A stretch of 60,686 nucleotides of DNA from Sphingobacterium siyangense (lineage in GTDB: Bacteria; Bacteroidota; Bacteroidia; Sphingobacteriales; Sphingobacteriaceae), in assembly GCF_007830445.1 (NCBI RefSeq), contig NZ_VLKR01000034.1, positions 1-60,686 on the forward strand. The letters are read 5' to 3'. Both the position numbers and the translations under genes were made by a program. Below, piece by piece: positions 54,007-60,686 of the stretch (position 1 is its first letter; every line of letters begins with the position of its first letter). The notes under the pieces were generated by a model. The model ran no database searches and was not told the origin of the DNA. It saw only the letters and a program-made list of their open reading frames with translations.

Positions 54007-54378
54007 ATGGATCAGCATAAGGTAATATTAATTGTGGACGACGATCAACGCAATATTTTTGCATTGCGTTTGACGTTGAAAGCTAAGGGATATCAGGTTT
54101 TGAGCAGCACAAGTGCGAGCGAGGCTATGGAGATCTTGGAGGGGAATAAAGGCGTGGCGTTGATATTGATGGATATGATGATGCCTGAAATTGATGGCTA
54201 TGAGGCGATTCAGCTAATTCGCAATTCGAGTTTTACAGGCAAAATTCCGGTTATTGCCGTGACGGCTCAAGCGATGAGTGGAGACCGGGAGAAATGCTTG
54301 GAAGCTGGAGCCCAGTCGTATGTCTCGAAGCCGATTGATGTCGATAAATTGATGGGTGAAATTGAACGGTTAATCTAA
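54007..54378 (+). CDS. Single-domain response regulator (partner of the kinases)
   Basis: A 123-residue receiver without output domain. Acid pair D-D-D near the start (IVDDDQRN), acceptor Asp in LILMDMMMPEIDGYEA, Thr/Ser switch in AVTAQAMSG and Lys in YVSKPIDVDKL. It matches the last receiver of the upstream kinase nearly motif for motif (RNIFALRLTLK against RNIFSMTKALEK), pointing to duplication. It probably acts as a shuttle in the phosphorelay. Its stop directly abuts the CheR start. Confidence 0.94.
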   Translation: MDQHKVILIVDDDQRNIFALRLTLKAKGYQVLSSTSASEAMEILEGNKGVALILMDMMMPEIDGYEAIQLIRNSSFTGKIPVIAVTAQAMSGDREKCLEAGAQSYVSKPIDVDKLMGEIERLI

Positions 54379-55209
54379 ATGTTGGGCTATAGTATCATAA
54401 AAGACCATGAAATAGATATTTTACTTGAAGATATCTATCGAGACTACGGGTATGATTTTTTGCAGTATAGCCGTGCCTCGATGAAGAGGCGGATTAATCG
54501 GCTTATGACGAATGACCGTTTGGCAAGCTTTGCTGAACTTCGCTTTGTATTAAAGGACAATCCTGCATTTTTGCAGCACTTTGTAGAAGAGATTACCGTT
54601 AACCTAACCGAAATGTTTCGGGATCCCGTATTCTTTCGTCAGCTACGGGAGGAAATTCTACCACAATTGGGCACATACCCGTTAATCCGTGTTTGGATTG
54701 CTGGTTGCTCCACAGGAGAGGAAGCTTACTCGATGTCCATTTTGCTAAAAGAGGCCAATTTGTACCACAAATCATTGATATATGCGACGGATATTAATCC
54801 ACGGGTACTTGATATTGCCCGGAATGGTGTATATCCATTGAGCCAGATAAAATCTTTCTCTGAAAATTATATAGAATCTGGAGGAAAACAGGATTTTTCG
54901 AAATATTATACAGCAAATTATGAATGGGCGAAATTCAATGCCGACCTAAAGCAAAAAATGATTTTATCTACCCATAATCTGGTATCTGATACCTCATTTA
55001 ATAGCTTTCAATTAATCCTTTGTCGCAATGTCTTGATCTATTTTAATAAGGACTTGCAGGAGCGTGTCTTTAAATTATTCGACGCGAGTCTAGAAAATTT
55101 AGGATATTTGGCATTAGGTAGTAAAGAAACCATACGATTTTCAGGTATTCAGCATAACTTTACACCTGTAGGGGATCAAAAAATTTGGAAAAAAATTTAT
55201 ACCTTATAG
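54379..55209 (+). CDS. CheR-type methyltransferase
   Basis: A 276-residue S-adenosylmethionine-dependent protein glutamate methyltransferase. The N-terminal helical part (1-75) has the positively charged MKRRINRLM. The C-terminal Rossmann part shows NLTEMFRDPVFFRQL, VWIAGCSTGEEAYSM (cofactor site), IYATDINPRVL and ILCRNVLIYFNKDLQ. CheR usually methylates chemoreceptors; no receptor, CheA, CheW or CheB gene is in view, so its target here is open. It starts immediately after the regulator's stop. Confidence 0.93.
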   Translation: MLGYSIIKDHEIDILLEDIYRDYGYDFLQYSRASMKRRINRLMTNDRLASFAELRFVLKDNPAFLQHFVEEITVNLTEMFRDPVFFRQLREEILPQLGTYPLIRVWIAGCSTGEEAYSMSILLKEANLYHKSLIYATDINPRVLDIARNGVYPLSQIKSFSENYIESGGKQDFSKYYTANYEWAKFNADLKQKMILSTHNLVSDTSFNSFQLILCRNVLIYFNKDLQERVFKLFDASLENLGYLALGSKETIRFSGIQHNFTPVGDQKIWKKIYTL

Positions 55210-55280
55210 GAGTTTGCAGGCAGGCGTGAATCTTTTTGTGTCTGATGTAAAACAATGAGGGTATACATAAACTATTTTAT

Positions 55281-55646
55281 ATGAGTAAAGCAAAAACGGT
55301 ATTGATATTTGAGGACGATACCATTATTTTGGAGGTTATAACAGTTGTTTTGACAGATTTGGGCTTTCACGTTGAAGTTTCGGAAACTTCACATGATATT
55401 ATCCAAAAGGTGGAATCTGCAGAGCCTGACCTTATCTTAATGGATAATTGGATTCCAAACATAGGTGGTGTTGAAGCGACTAGATTGCTCAAATCAGATA
55501 AGCGTTTTAGCCATATTCCTGTAATTTACGTTTCGGCAAACAACGATATTCAATCCCTAGCAGATCGTGCCGGAGCGGATGATTTTTTATCTAAACCTTT
55601 TGATTTGGAAGATTTGGAAAATATTGTCAATAAATATATTGTATAG
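55281..55646 (+). CDS. Single-domain response regulator
   Basis: A 121-residue receiver: acidic pair in IFEDDTIILE, acceptor Asp in LILMDNWIPNIGG, Ser switch in YVSANND and Lys in FLSKPFDLEDLE. The acceptor loop D-N-W-I-P differs from the D-M-M-M-P of the regulator at 54007, so it belongs to another receiver group. It closes the signalling cluster, 71 bp after CheR. The partner kinase is probably one of the two upstream. Confidence 0.92.
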   Translation: MSKAKTVLIFEDDTIILEVITVVLTDLGFHVEVSETSHDIIQKVESAEPDLILMDNWIPNIGGVEATRLLKSDKRFSHIPVIYVSANNDIQSLADRAGADDFLSKPFDLEDLENIVNKYIV

Positions 55647-55798
55647 ATCAATTGTAAAGGTTGGACTTCCGTACTGCGCATGTCAGTTTCTTGCGGGTTA
55701 GTTTAGCCGATGGTAGAATGTGTTGGCCTATGTCAGCGGTGACTAGGTTGTAGTCTATTATATAAATATAAATTTGGTATCAAAGTATTTTGATTGTA

Positions 55799-56548
55799 CT
55801 ACCAGGTATTTAAGCCTTCCTGTAAGATATTATTATAGGTTTCCACGTTGAACTTATAGAGGTCGGGAGCTTTATGGGCCCCGCCTTTCCGTTGCTCGTC
55901 AAGTTTTTGAAGGATGCCCATATTTTTCATTTTACGATAAAAATTGCCTCGATTAAGTTTTTTACCAAGTACTGTTTCATAGAGCCCTTGCAAGTCGGAC
56001 AGTGTAAACTTGTCTGGTAGTAAATTGTATCCTATTGGTTTGTAAGAAAGCCGTTCGCGAAGAGTCCGAAGAGCCTTGCTGATGATTTTGCGGTGGTCCA
56101 TGGTGATATTGAGTTCAGTGATGTCCTTAAAGTCGATCCACTGGCAGGTCTCACTTAAGGAATCAGGTTGAGGAACCACATGTTTGTAATTTACCAGCGC
56201 GTAGTAACCAATTGAAATAAAACGCTGTTTGTTCCACAATGTGTCTGGGTAATCCGCAAAGGATTGCTGGCTGCGCTGTGGGTTTCCAAATACAGCAAAT
56301 TCTTCCAAGAAGATATCCTTTACACCCGAGCGTTCATAAAGTACGCGTTTGACCGCTTCGTCAGTATCTTCCTCTTTCCCTACATAGCCTCCAGGAAGAA
56401 ACCACTCTTTATTGTAGTTCATTTTTAGCAAAAGGATTCTCAAAGAACCTTGGTCGAAGCCAAAGACGACGGTGTCTACAGAAATGTGAGGTAGAAATTT
56501 TTCATAACTCTCTGCCGATGCGTTAATAATCTGTGTTCTGAAATCCAT
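55799..56548 (-). CDS. NrtR-like Nudix transcriptional regulator
   Basis: A 249-residue protein. The N-terminal Nudix domain (about 20-155) has GGYVGKEEDTDEAVKRVLYE as its Nudix box, but the R-E-x-x-E-E core is altered to R-V-L-Y-E-R, so two of the three catalytic glutamates are missing and hydrolase activity is unlikely. The C-terminal winged helix (about 170-249; FTLSDLQGLYETVLGKKLNR, then GNFYRKMKNMGIL) is the NrtR-type DNA-binding domain. Family members control NAD or sugar metabolism genes. It is divergent from the GH3 glycosidase, a plausible target. Confidence 0.88.
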   Translation of the reverse strand: MDFRTQIINASAESYEKFLPHISVDTVVFGFDQGSLRILLLKMNYNKEWFLPGGYVGKEEDTDEAVKRVLYERSGVKDIFLEEFAVFGNPQRSQQSFADYPDTLWNKQRFISIGYYALVNYKHVVPQPDSLSETCQWIDFKDITELNITMDHRKIISKALRTLRERLSYKPIGYNLLPDKFTLSDLQGLYETVLGKKLNRGNFYRKMKNMGILQKLDEQRKGGAHKAPDLYKFNVETYNNILQEGLNTW

Positions 56549-56663
56549 GTACTTTCTGTCTTTGGGTTAATATTACAAAAAAATATCCCAATGGGAGGAA
56601 AGTTGGTTGATAAAGTCGAACAAATCCTTGTGTCAAAAATTACATTAGGGGCTCTCTTGTTAA

Positions 56664-56677
56664 ATCAATATATTGAT
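56664..56677. promoter_or_regulatory. Perfect 14-bp palindrome between regulator and GH3 gene
   Basis: atcaatatattgat is fully self-complementary. It lies in the 311-bp divergent region and is a candidate operator for the NrtR-like regulator. No gene is seen in 56549-56859. Confidence 0.35.
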
Positions 56678-56742
56678 ATCTAGCTGTTTGTGTTATTTTA
56701 TTGATTTTATTTTGTATTTGAATAAAAAGGTTGTAAAATTGT

Positions 56743-56763
56743 ATTGCTTCATAATGAAGCAAT
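56743..56763. promoter_or_regulatory. 10-bp inverted repeat upstream of the GH3 gene
   Basis: attgcttcat and atgaagcaat are separated by one base, giving a 21-bp near-perfect dyad 97 bp before the GH3 start. The one-base spacer suits a dimer-binding operator better than an RNA hairpin. Confidence 0.4.
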
Positions 56764-56859
56764 ATAAGTAACTGATTATAACGTATCAAGCCAAATGTTT
56801 TTATTGCCAATAAGGCGAACGTTTTTACTACGAACTCATTTATTAAAATAACAGATTAT

Positions 56860-59172
56860 ATGAACGCAAGGAAACTACTATTCGCTTCATCTTTCAGTCT
56901 ATTTTTAACGTTTTCGGCACAAGGCCAGGTTTATCAAAAGATTGAGAATAAATACGGTCCTGTCTTGGGTTATTCGACAACTTCAGGAGTGAAGATCCTA
57001 AGCATCGCTGGAAATAAATTTAAGGATCTCAATCGAAATGGGAAATTAGATCGTTATGAAGACTGGCGTTTGACACCAGAAGAGCGCGCCAAAGATCTCG
57101 CCTCAAAATTATCTGTTGATCAGATTGCTGGACTTATGTTATACAGCAGACACCAAGCTTTACCAGCACCCGCCTTTGGATTTATGGCAGGCACCTATCA
57201 AGGCAAAAACTATCAGGAAGGTATTGTTTCACCTTGGGCCCTGACCGATCAGCAGCGCGAATTTCTGGAGAAGGATGGGCTTAGGCATGTCCTATTAACA
57301 GCAGTAGAAGATCCGGAAACCGCTGCCCGCTGGAATAATGAGTTGCAGGGTTTTGTGGAAGGGTTGGGATGGGGTATTCCGGCGAATAATAGTTCCGATC
57401 CACGTCATAATGCTGTTGTCAGTGCAGAGTTCAATGCGGGGGCAGGGGGGCAAATTTCGATGTGGCCGGATGGACTTGCGATGGCGGCGACATTCGATCC
57501 AGCTATCGTCAAACGTTTTGGGCAAGTGGCGGCTTCAGAATATCGATCATTGGGCATCACGACGGCATTATCGCCACAGATAGATTTGGGTACCGAGCCG
57601 CGTTGGTACCGCATTGGTATGACTTTCGGAGAGAGCCCCGAGTTGACCACAGCCATGGCTAGAGCTTATATCGATGGCTTTCAGACGTCGAGTGGAAAAG
57701 ACGAAATTGCCTTAGGCTGGGGGTATAAGAGTGTTAATGCTATGGTGAAACATTGGCCCAGTGGAGGGCCTGAGGAAGGTGGTCGGGACGGCCATTGGGC
57801 TATTGGAAAGTTTGCGGTATATCCAGGTGATAATCTGAAGCAACATATTATTCCATTTGTCAATGGAGCTTTTCAGTTGACAGGAAAGACGAGCAAAGCT
57901 GCCGCAGTTATGCCCTATTATACGATTTCTTTTGGTCAAGACGAGAAGAATGGTGAAAATGTGGGAAATGGTTATAGCAAATATTTGCTTACCGACTTGT
58001 TGCGCGGCACCTACGGTTATGATGGTGTGATCTGTTCGGACTGGTTGATTACGGGAGATGAAGCGCCTAAACCAGATGGATTTGCAGGTAAACCCTGGGG
58101 GGTAGAACAGCTGTCGGTGGCAGAGCGTCATTATAAAGCATTGATGGCAGGTGTAGATCAATTTGGAGGCAATAACGATAAGGCTCCTGTTTTGATAGCC
58201 TATGAACTGGGCGTGAAAGAGCACGGACAGAAATTTATGAGACAACGATTTGAGGCTTCCGCTAGAAGGCTTCTGTTAAATATTTTCCGGGTAGGACTCT
58301 TTGAAAATCCATATTTGGATGTCGAGGAAAGTCGCGCCACTGTCGGTAATCCGCTCCATATGAAGGAGGGCTACGACGCACAGGTAAAGTCCATTATTTT
58401 ACTAAAGAATAGTGATCAGCAATTGCCTATTCTTGGACGGAAGAAAGTTTATGTTCCGAAGATGTATAGTGCAGCAATGAAAGATTGGTGGGGAAACTAT
58501 ACACAGGCACGATTGGAATACCCCCTCAACATTGATCTCTTGCGAAAATATGCCGATGTAACCGATAACCCCAATGAAGCTGACCTTGCAATCGTGTTTG
58601 TACGGAGCCCGATCAGTGCAGAAGGTGGGTATAGCGCAAGGGATCGCAGGAATGGTGGAAATGGCTATGTTCCCATTTCCTTGCAATATGGCACTTATAC
58701 AGCCTCAAACGCAAGAGCGGAGAGTATTGCTGCAGGTGATCCAGTAATCGATCCATCGATTAAGAATAGATCTTATAAGAATAAAATGGTGACTGCTGCT
58801 AATGTGATGGATCTTCAGACGATATTGGATACGAAGGATATGATGAAAGATAAACCAGTTCTGGTTGCTGTAACTGCCAACAAGCCGATGGTATTTGCCG
58901 AGTTTGAAAAGGATGTATCTGGTATTGTCTTGAATTTTGGCGTATCGACACAGGCTGTATTGGATGTTATGTTTGGAAAGTATGAACCATCTGGTCTATT
59001 ACCGGTTCAAATGCCAGCGAATATGGCTACAGTAGAGAAGCAAGCAGAGGATGTGCCCTTTGATATGGAGGTATATGTTGATCAAGCCGGACATGCTTAC
59101 GATTTTGGTTATGGTTTGAACTGGTCGGGTGTAATTAAAGATGAGCGCATGCGCGAGTTTGTTAAGAAATAG
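56860..59172 (+). CDS. Exported glycoside hydrolase family 3 enzyme
   Basis: A 770-residue enzyme with signal peptide (ending SAQGQ). An EF-hand-like loop DLNRNGKLDRYEDW follows at about 58-71. The GH3 barrel runs to about 480, with TTALSPQIDLGTEPRW, the KHWPSGGPEEGG loop and the nucleophile Asp in YDGVICSDWLITGDE. The C-terminal alpha/beta domain contains SIILLKNSDQQLPIL and YSARDRRNGGNG. No fibronectin-III-like end domain is seen: it stops soon after YDFGYGLNWSG. It should release terminal sugars such as beta-glucose from oligosaccharides in the periplasm. Specificity cannot be told. Confidence 0.9.
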   Translation: MNARKLLFASSFSLFLTFSAQGQVYQKIENKYGPVLGYSTTSGVKILSIAGNKFKDLNRNGKLDRYEDWRLTPEERAKDLASKLSVDQIAGLMLYSRHQALPAPAFGFMAGTYQGKNYQEGIVSPWALTDQQREFLEKDGLRHVLLTAVEDPETAARWNNELQGFVEGLGWGIPANNSSDPRHNAVVSAEFNAGAGGQISMWPDGLAMAATFDPAIVKRFGQVAASEYRSLGITTALSPQIDLGTEPRWYRIGMTFGESPELTTAMARAYIDGFQTSSGKDEIALGWGYKSVNAMVKHWPSGGPEEGGRDGHWAIGKFAVYPGDNLKQHIIPFVNGAFQLTGKTSKAAAVMPYYTISFGQDEKNGENVGNGYSKYLLTDLLRGTYGYDGVICSDWLITGDEAPKPDGFAGKPWGVEQLSVAERHYKALMAGVDQFGGNNDKAPVLIAYELGVKEHGQKFMRQRFEASARRLLLNIFRVGLFENPYLDVEESRATVGNPLHMKEGYDAQVKSIILLKNSDQQLPILGRKKVYVPKMYSAAMKDWWGNYTQARLEYPLNIDLLRKYADVTDNPNEADLAIVFVRSPISAEGGYSARDRRNGGNGYVPISLQYGTYTASNARAESIAAGDPVIDPSIKNRSYKNKMVTAANVMDLQTILDTKDMMKDKPVLVAVTANKPMVFAEFEKDVSGIVLNFGVSTQAVLDVMFGKYEPSGLLPVQMPANMATVEKQAEDVPFDMEVYVDQAGHAYDFGYGLNWSGVIKDERMREFVKK

Positions 59173-59269
59173 GTTTAATCCATAAATACCATGTAAGTCA
59201 CCATCATAGTTTCAGTTCATTTAGATGGTCCTGGGGTCAATCAGCGCCAGATAATTAGAAATTACTTTT

Positions 59270-59300
59270 GATAAGGTCGAAGCATTTGCTCGGCCTTATC
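59270..59300 (+). terminator. Terminator after the GH3 gene
   Basis: gataaggtcg (59270-59279) pairs with cggccttatc (59291-59300), one G-T pair, 11-nt loop, followed by tattttta. Confidence 0.75.
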
Positions 59301-59344
59301 TATTTTTATATATTTAAATTATTATTAACCTAAAATATAACCAT

Positions 59345-59422
59345 ATGAATGTTATTTTAATTGTCATACTCGCCTTCGTTGCTTTTCTTTTGTATGGTCA
59401 ATTTAAAAATGAGAAAGGGTAA
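59345..59422 (+). CDS. Possible 25-residue membrane peptide
   Basis: ATG 59345 opens a frame of M-N-V, a run of 15 hydrophobic residues (ILIVILAFVAFLLYG) and a charged tail (Q-F-K-N-E-K-G). This is a plausible one-helix membrane peptide, but so short a frame can arise by chance in an AT-rich gap. An A-rich stretch lies before the ATG. No function is proposed. Confidence 0.35.
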   Translation: MNVILIVILAFVAFLLYGQFKNEKG

Positions 59423-59515
59423 AAGCCCTAGCTTATTTTCATCTTCAAGCTCGACTGCCATATCGACGAAATTTTAATAAATCTTAACTTTTGAAACCAT
59501 ATAGTGTATAAAAAG

Positions 59516-59548
59516 AAAAGCCCCTTTGCTTTAAACAAAGGAGCTTTT
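59516..59548 (-). terminator. Terminator downstream of tRNA-Arg
   Basis: aaaagc (59516-59521) with gctttt (59543-59548) and cctttg (59523-59528) with caaagg (59536-59541) form one hairpin with a small internal loop; T runs allow both directions. Confidence 0.6.
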
Positions 59549-59551
59549 AAG

Positions 59552-59625
59552 TACGCCAATCAGGATTCGAACCTGAGACCGTCGGTTTAGAAAACCGATG
59601 CTCTATCCAGCTGAGCTATTGGCGC
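59552..59625 (-). tRNA. tRNA-Arg (anticodon UCU)
   Basis: The minus strand folds as a full cloverleaf of 74 nt. The acceptor stem GCGCCAA pairs with TTGGCGT (first pair G-U). D stem is GCTC/GAGC, anticodon stem TCGGT/ACCGA with loop TTTCTAA, and T arm TCAGG-TTCGAAT-CCTGA. The anticodon TCT is at 59589-59591, reading AGA codons. The CCA end is not encoded. Confidence 0.97.
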
Positions 59626-59770
59626 GTCGCTTTCGGTAATGCAAAAGTAGACATTTGTGTTATATTTCCAAAATATCGCTAACTTTTTTTTGTGGTTTTT
59701 CAATAACTGATTGCTTTTCAATAAGATTATTTTATTGATCTAGGTCAAACAAAATGAATAAAACTGCTGT

Positions 59771-59778
59771 TACCTTTG
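59771..59778 (+). promoter_or_regulatory. -7 element for the YceI gene
   Basis: TACCTTTG matches TAnnTTTG. A start near 59785 would give a leader of about 26 nt. No good TTTG box lies 19 nt upstream. Confidence 0.45.
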
Positions 59779-59810
59779 TGTTGTTAAACAAATAGAAAAA
59801 ACATAAAATT

Positions 59811-60329
59811 ATGGCACAAGGAAAATGGGAACTAGACGCTGCACATAGCGAGATAGAATTCAAAGTTAAACACATGATGATTACGAACGTTAAAGGAAAC
59901 TTTGACGGTTTTAAAATAGATGTTGATGCCGATGGCGAAGATTTTAAAAATGCCCTAGCGAAAGTTGTTATTGACACTGCGTCCATCAATACGCGTAATG
60001 AACAACGGGATGGACATCTAAAAAGTCCAGACTTTTTTGATGTGGAAAAATATCCCACCATTACTTTTGAGGCAACGAGTTTAGAAAATGAACAAATTAA
60101 GGGAAATTTGACTATTCGTGATGTCACTAGACCGGTCGTTTTTGATTTAGAATTTGCAGGTATCCAAAAAGACCCTTGGGGAAATACCAAAGCTGGTTTT
60201 ATTGTAGAGGGCAAAATCAAACGTTCAGAATTTGGCCTTAATTGGAATGCTGCATTGGAAACAGGAGGGGTAATGGTGAGCGACGATGTAAAATTTAGTG
60301 CTGATATTCAGTTTATAAAAGCTCAATAA
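59811..60329 (+). CDS. YceI-family lipid-binding-like protein
   Basis: A 172-residue lipocalin-like protein: KWELDAAHSEIEFKVKHMMI, NVKGNFDGFKIDV, then D-T-A-S-I-N-T-R-N-E-Q-R-D-G-H-L-K-S-P-D-F-F-D and VSDDVKFSADIQFIK are typical. YceI proteins bind isoprenoid chains in an extended barrel. There is no signal peptide, unlike E. coli YceI, so this is the cytoplasmic form frequent in Bacteroidota. It stands alone with its own -7 element. Confidence 0.93.
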   Translation: MAQGKWELDAAHSEIEFKVKHMMITNVKGNFDGFKIDVDADGEDFKNALAKVVIDTASINTRNEQRDGHLKSPDFFDVEKYPTITFEATSLENEQIKGNLTIRDVTRPVVFDLEFAGIQKDPWGNTKAGFIVEGKIKRSEFGLNWNAALETGGVMVSDDVKFSADIQFIKAQ

Positions 60330-60349
60330 GCATAATATATAAAATAAAA

Positions 60350-60380
60350 TTTGGTAGGAGAGTGAAAATTCGTACTTTTG
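60350..60380 (+). promoter_or_regulatory. Bacteroidota housekeeping promoter of tRNA-Ser
   Basis: TTTG at 60350-60353 is followed after exactly 19 nt by TACTTTTG at 60373-60380, matching TTTG-N19-TAnnTTTG. Transcription would start at about the first base of the tRNA (60385). Confidence 0.8.
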
Positions 60381-60384
60381 TCGC

Positions 60385-60472
60385 GGAGAGTTGGCAGAGT
60401 GGTCGAATGCGGCGGTCTTGAAAACCGTTAACTGTCACAGGTTCGGGGGTTCGAATCCCTCACTCTCCGCCA
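60385..60472 (+). tRNA. tRNA-Ser (anticodon UGA)
   Basis: A class II tRNA of 88 nt with a long variable arm. The acceptor stem GGAGAGT pairs with ACTCTCC. The anticodon loop CTTGAAA gives TGA at 60419-60421. The T arm is GGGGG-TTCGAAT-CCCTC-like. The discriminator G is followed by an encoded CCA (60470-60472). Confidence 0.97.
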
Positions 60473-60513
60473 GGTGCAATTTTAAAATTTTTAAAAAGCA
60501 CTAAAAAATAGAT

Positions 60514-60545
60514 AAATCCTGCAAAATCAATTATTTGCAGGATTT
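60514..60545 (+). terminator. Terminator after tRNA-Ser
   Basis: aaatcctgcaaa (60514-60525) pairs with tttgcaggattt (60534-60545), 12 bp, followed by a T run. Confidence 0.85.
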
Positions 60546-60593
60546 TTTTGTTTATGGGAATTGCTGAAATTTTCAAAAACACTCATAATTTTT

Positions 60594-60650
60594 GTGGCAC
60601 ATTCGTGGCACATTGAGTTTCTGCAAAAATGTGCCACAAAATGCCACATT
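60594..60650. repeat. Clustered direct and inverted repeats at the right edge
   Basis: gtggcacatt occurs twice, at 60594-60603 and 60605-60614. Its reverse complement aatgtgccac is at 60628-60637, and a 2-nt-shorter form, aatgccac, at 60640-60647. The set lies 120 bp past the tRNA-Ser 3' end, where integrase arm-type sites are often found. A frame opening at a TTG (60649) reaches the edge, too short to judge. Confidence 0.5.
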
Positions 60651-60686
60651 GACAACTGGAAAAATCTTTGGTTCGACATTTATAAC

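Noticed and set aside
55799..56548. NrtR-like protein as an active Nudix hydrolase
   Set aside because: The Nudix core lacks two of its metal-binding glutamates and a winged helix follows, so a regulator is far more likely.

Overview
The window looks like a chromosome segment of a Sphingobacteriaceae member (Bacteroidota, Sphingobacterium- or Pedobacter-like). The evidence is two SusC/SusD pairs with their own FecI-type sigma and FecR-type anti-sigma genes, HmuY-type haem lipoproteins, A-rich ribosome-binding regions, and promoters of the Bacteroidota form TTTG-N19-TAnnTTTG (clearest before the tRNA-Ser gene at 60385). No species can be named from the sequence alone.

Layout. 1-1400: the 5' part of an IS4-type transposase gene leaves the left edge; next to it two genes that have both lost their 5' ends (a DUF4998-like surface protein and a siderophore-type TonB receptor) are fused back to back. 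1431-3112: AraC regulator and small outer-membrane barrel. 3355-11167: first ECF sigma / FecR / SusC / SusD / metallophosphoesterase locus. 11313-15612: small accessory genes, an FAD oxidoreductase, a 1.3-kb stretch with only a gene remnant, and a TlpA-like thioredoxin. 15685-18643: minus-strand cold-shock protein, KASIII-like enzyme and DUF4932-like protein. 18915-26383: a second locus with the same five-gene order, ending in a purple-acid-type phosphatase. 26412-26718: a striking 11-nt-periodic, dyad-symmetric array followed by a perfect 18-bp hairpin. 26729-28606: small membrane protein, haem oxygenase, Xre/RES toxin-antitoxin pair. 28755-43026: S41 peptidase and a large haem-acquisition region: a minus-strand operon (TonB receptor, three HmuY-like proteins, other lipoproteins, di-haem peroxidase) divergent from hmuTUV and an AraC regulator. 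43045-48772: the four-gene ligase-associated DNA repair operon (exonuclease, ligase, Lhr-type helicase, PdeM phosphoesterase). 48917-55646: two hybrid histidine kinases, two single-domain response regulators and a CheR methyltransferase. 55799-60472: NrtR-like Nudix regulator, GH3 glycosidase, tRNA-Arg(UCU), YceI protein, tRNA-Ser(UGA). The right edge holds repeats that look like an integrase-binding region next to the tRNA-Ser gene.

How it fits together. The two SusCD loci probably import or process phosphoester-containing substrates at the cell surface, each under its own sigma/anti-sigma pair. The haem region forms a full route from surface capture (HmuY-like proteins) through outer-membrane import (TonB receptor) and inner-membrane transport (HmuTUV) to degradation (haem oxygenase). 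The most unusual item is the 11-nt-period array at 26412-26598, which fits no standard feature type known to me.
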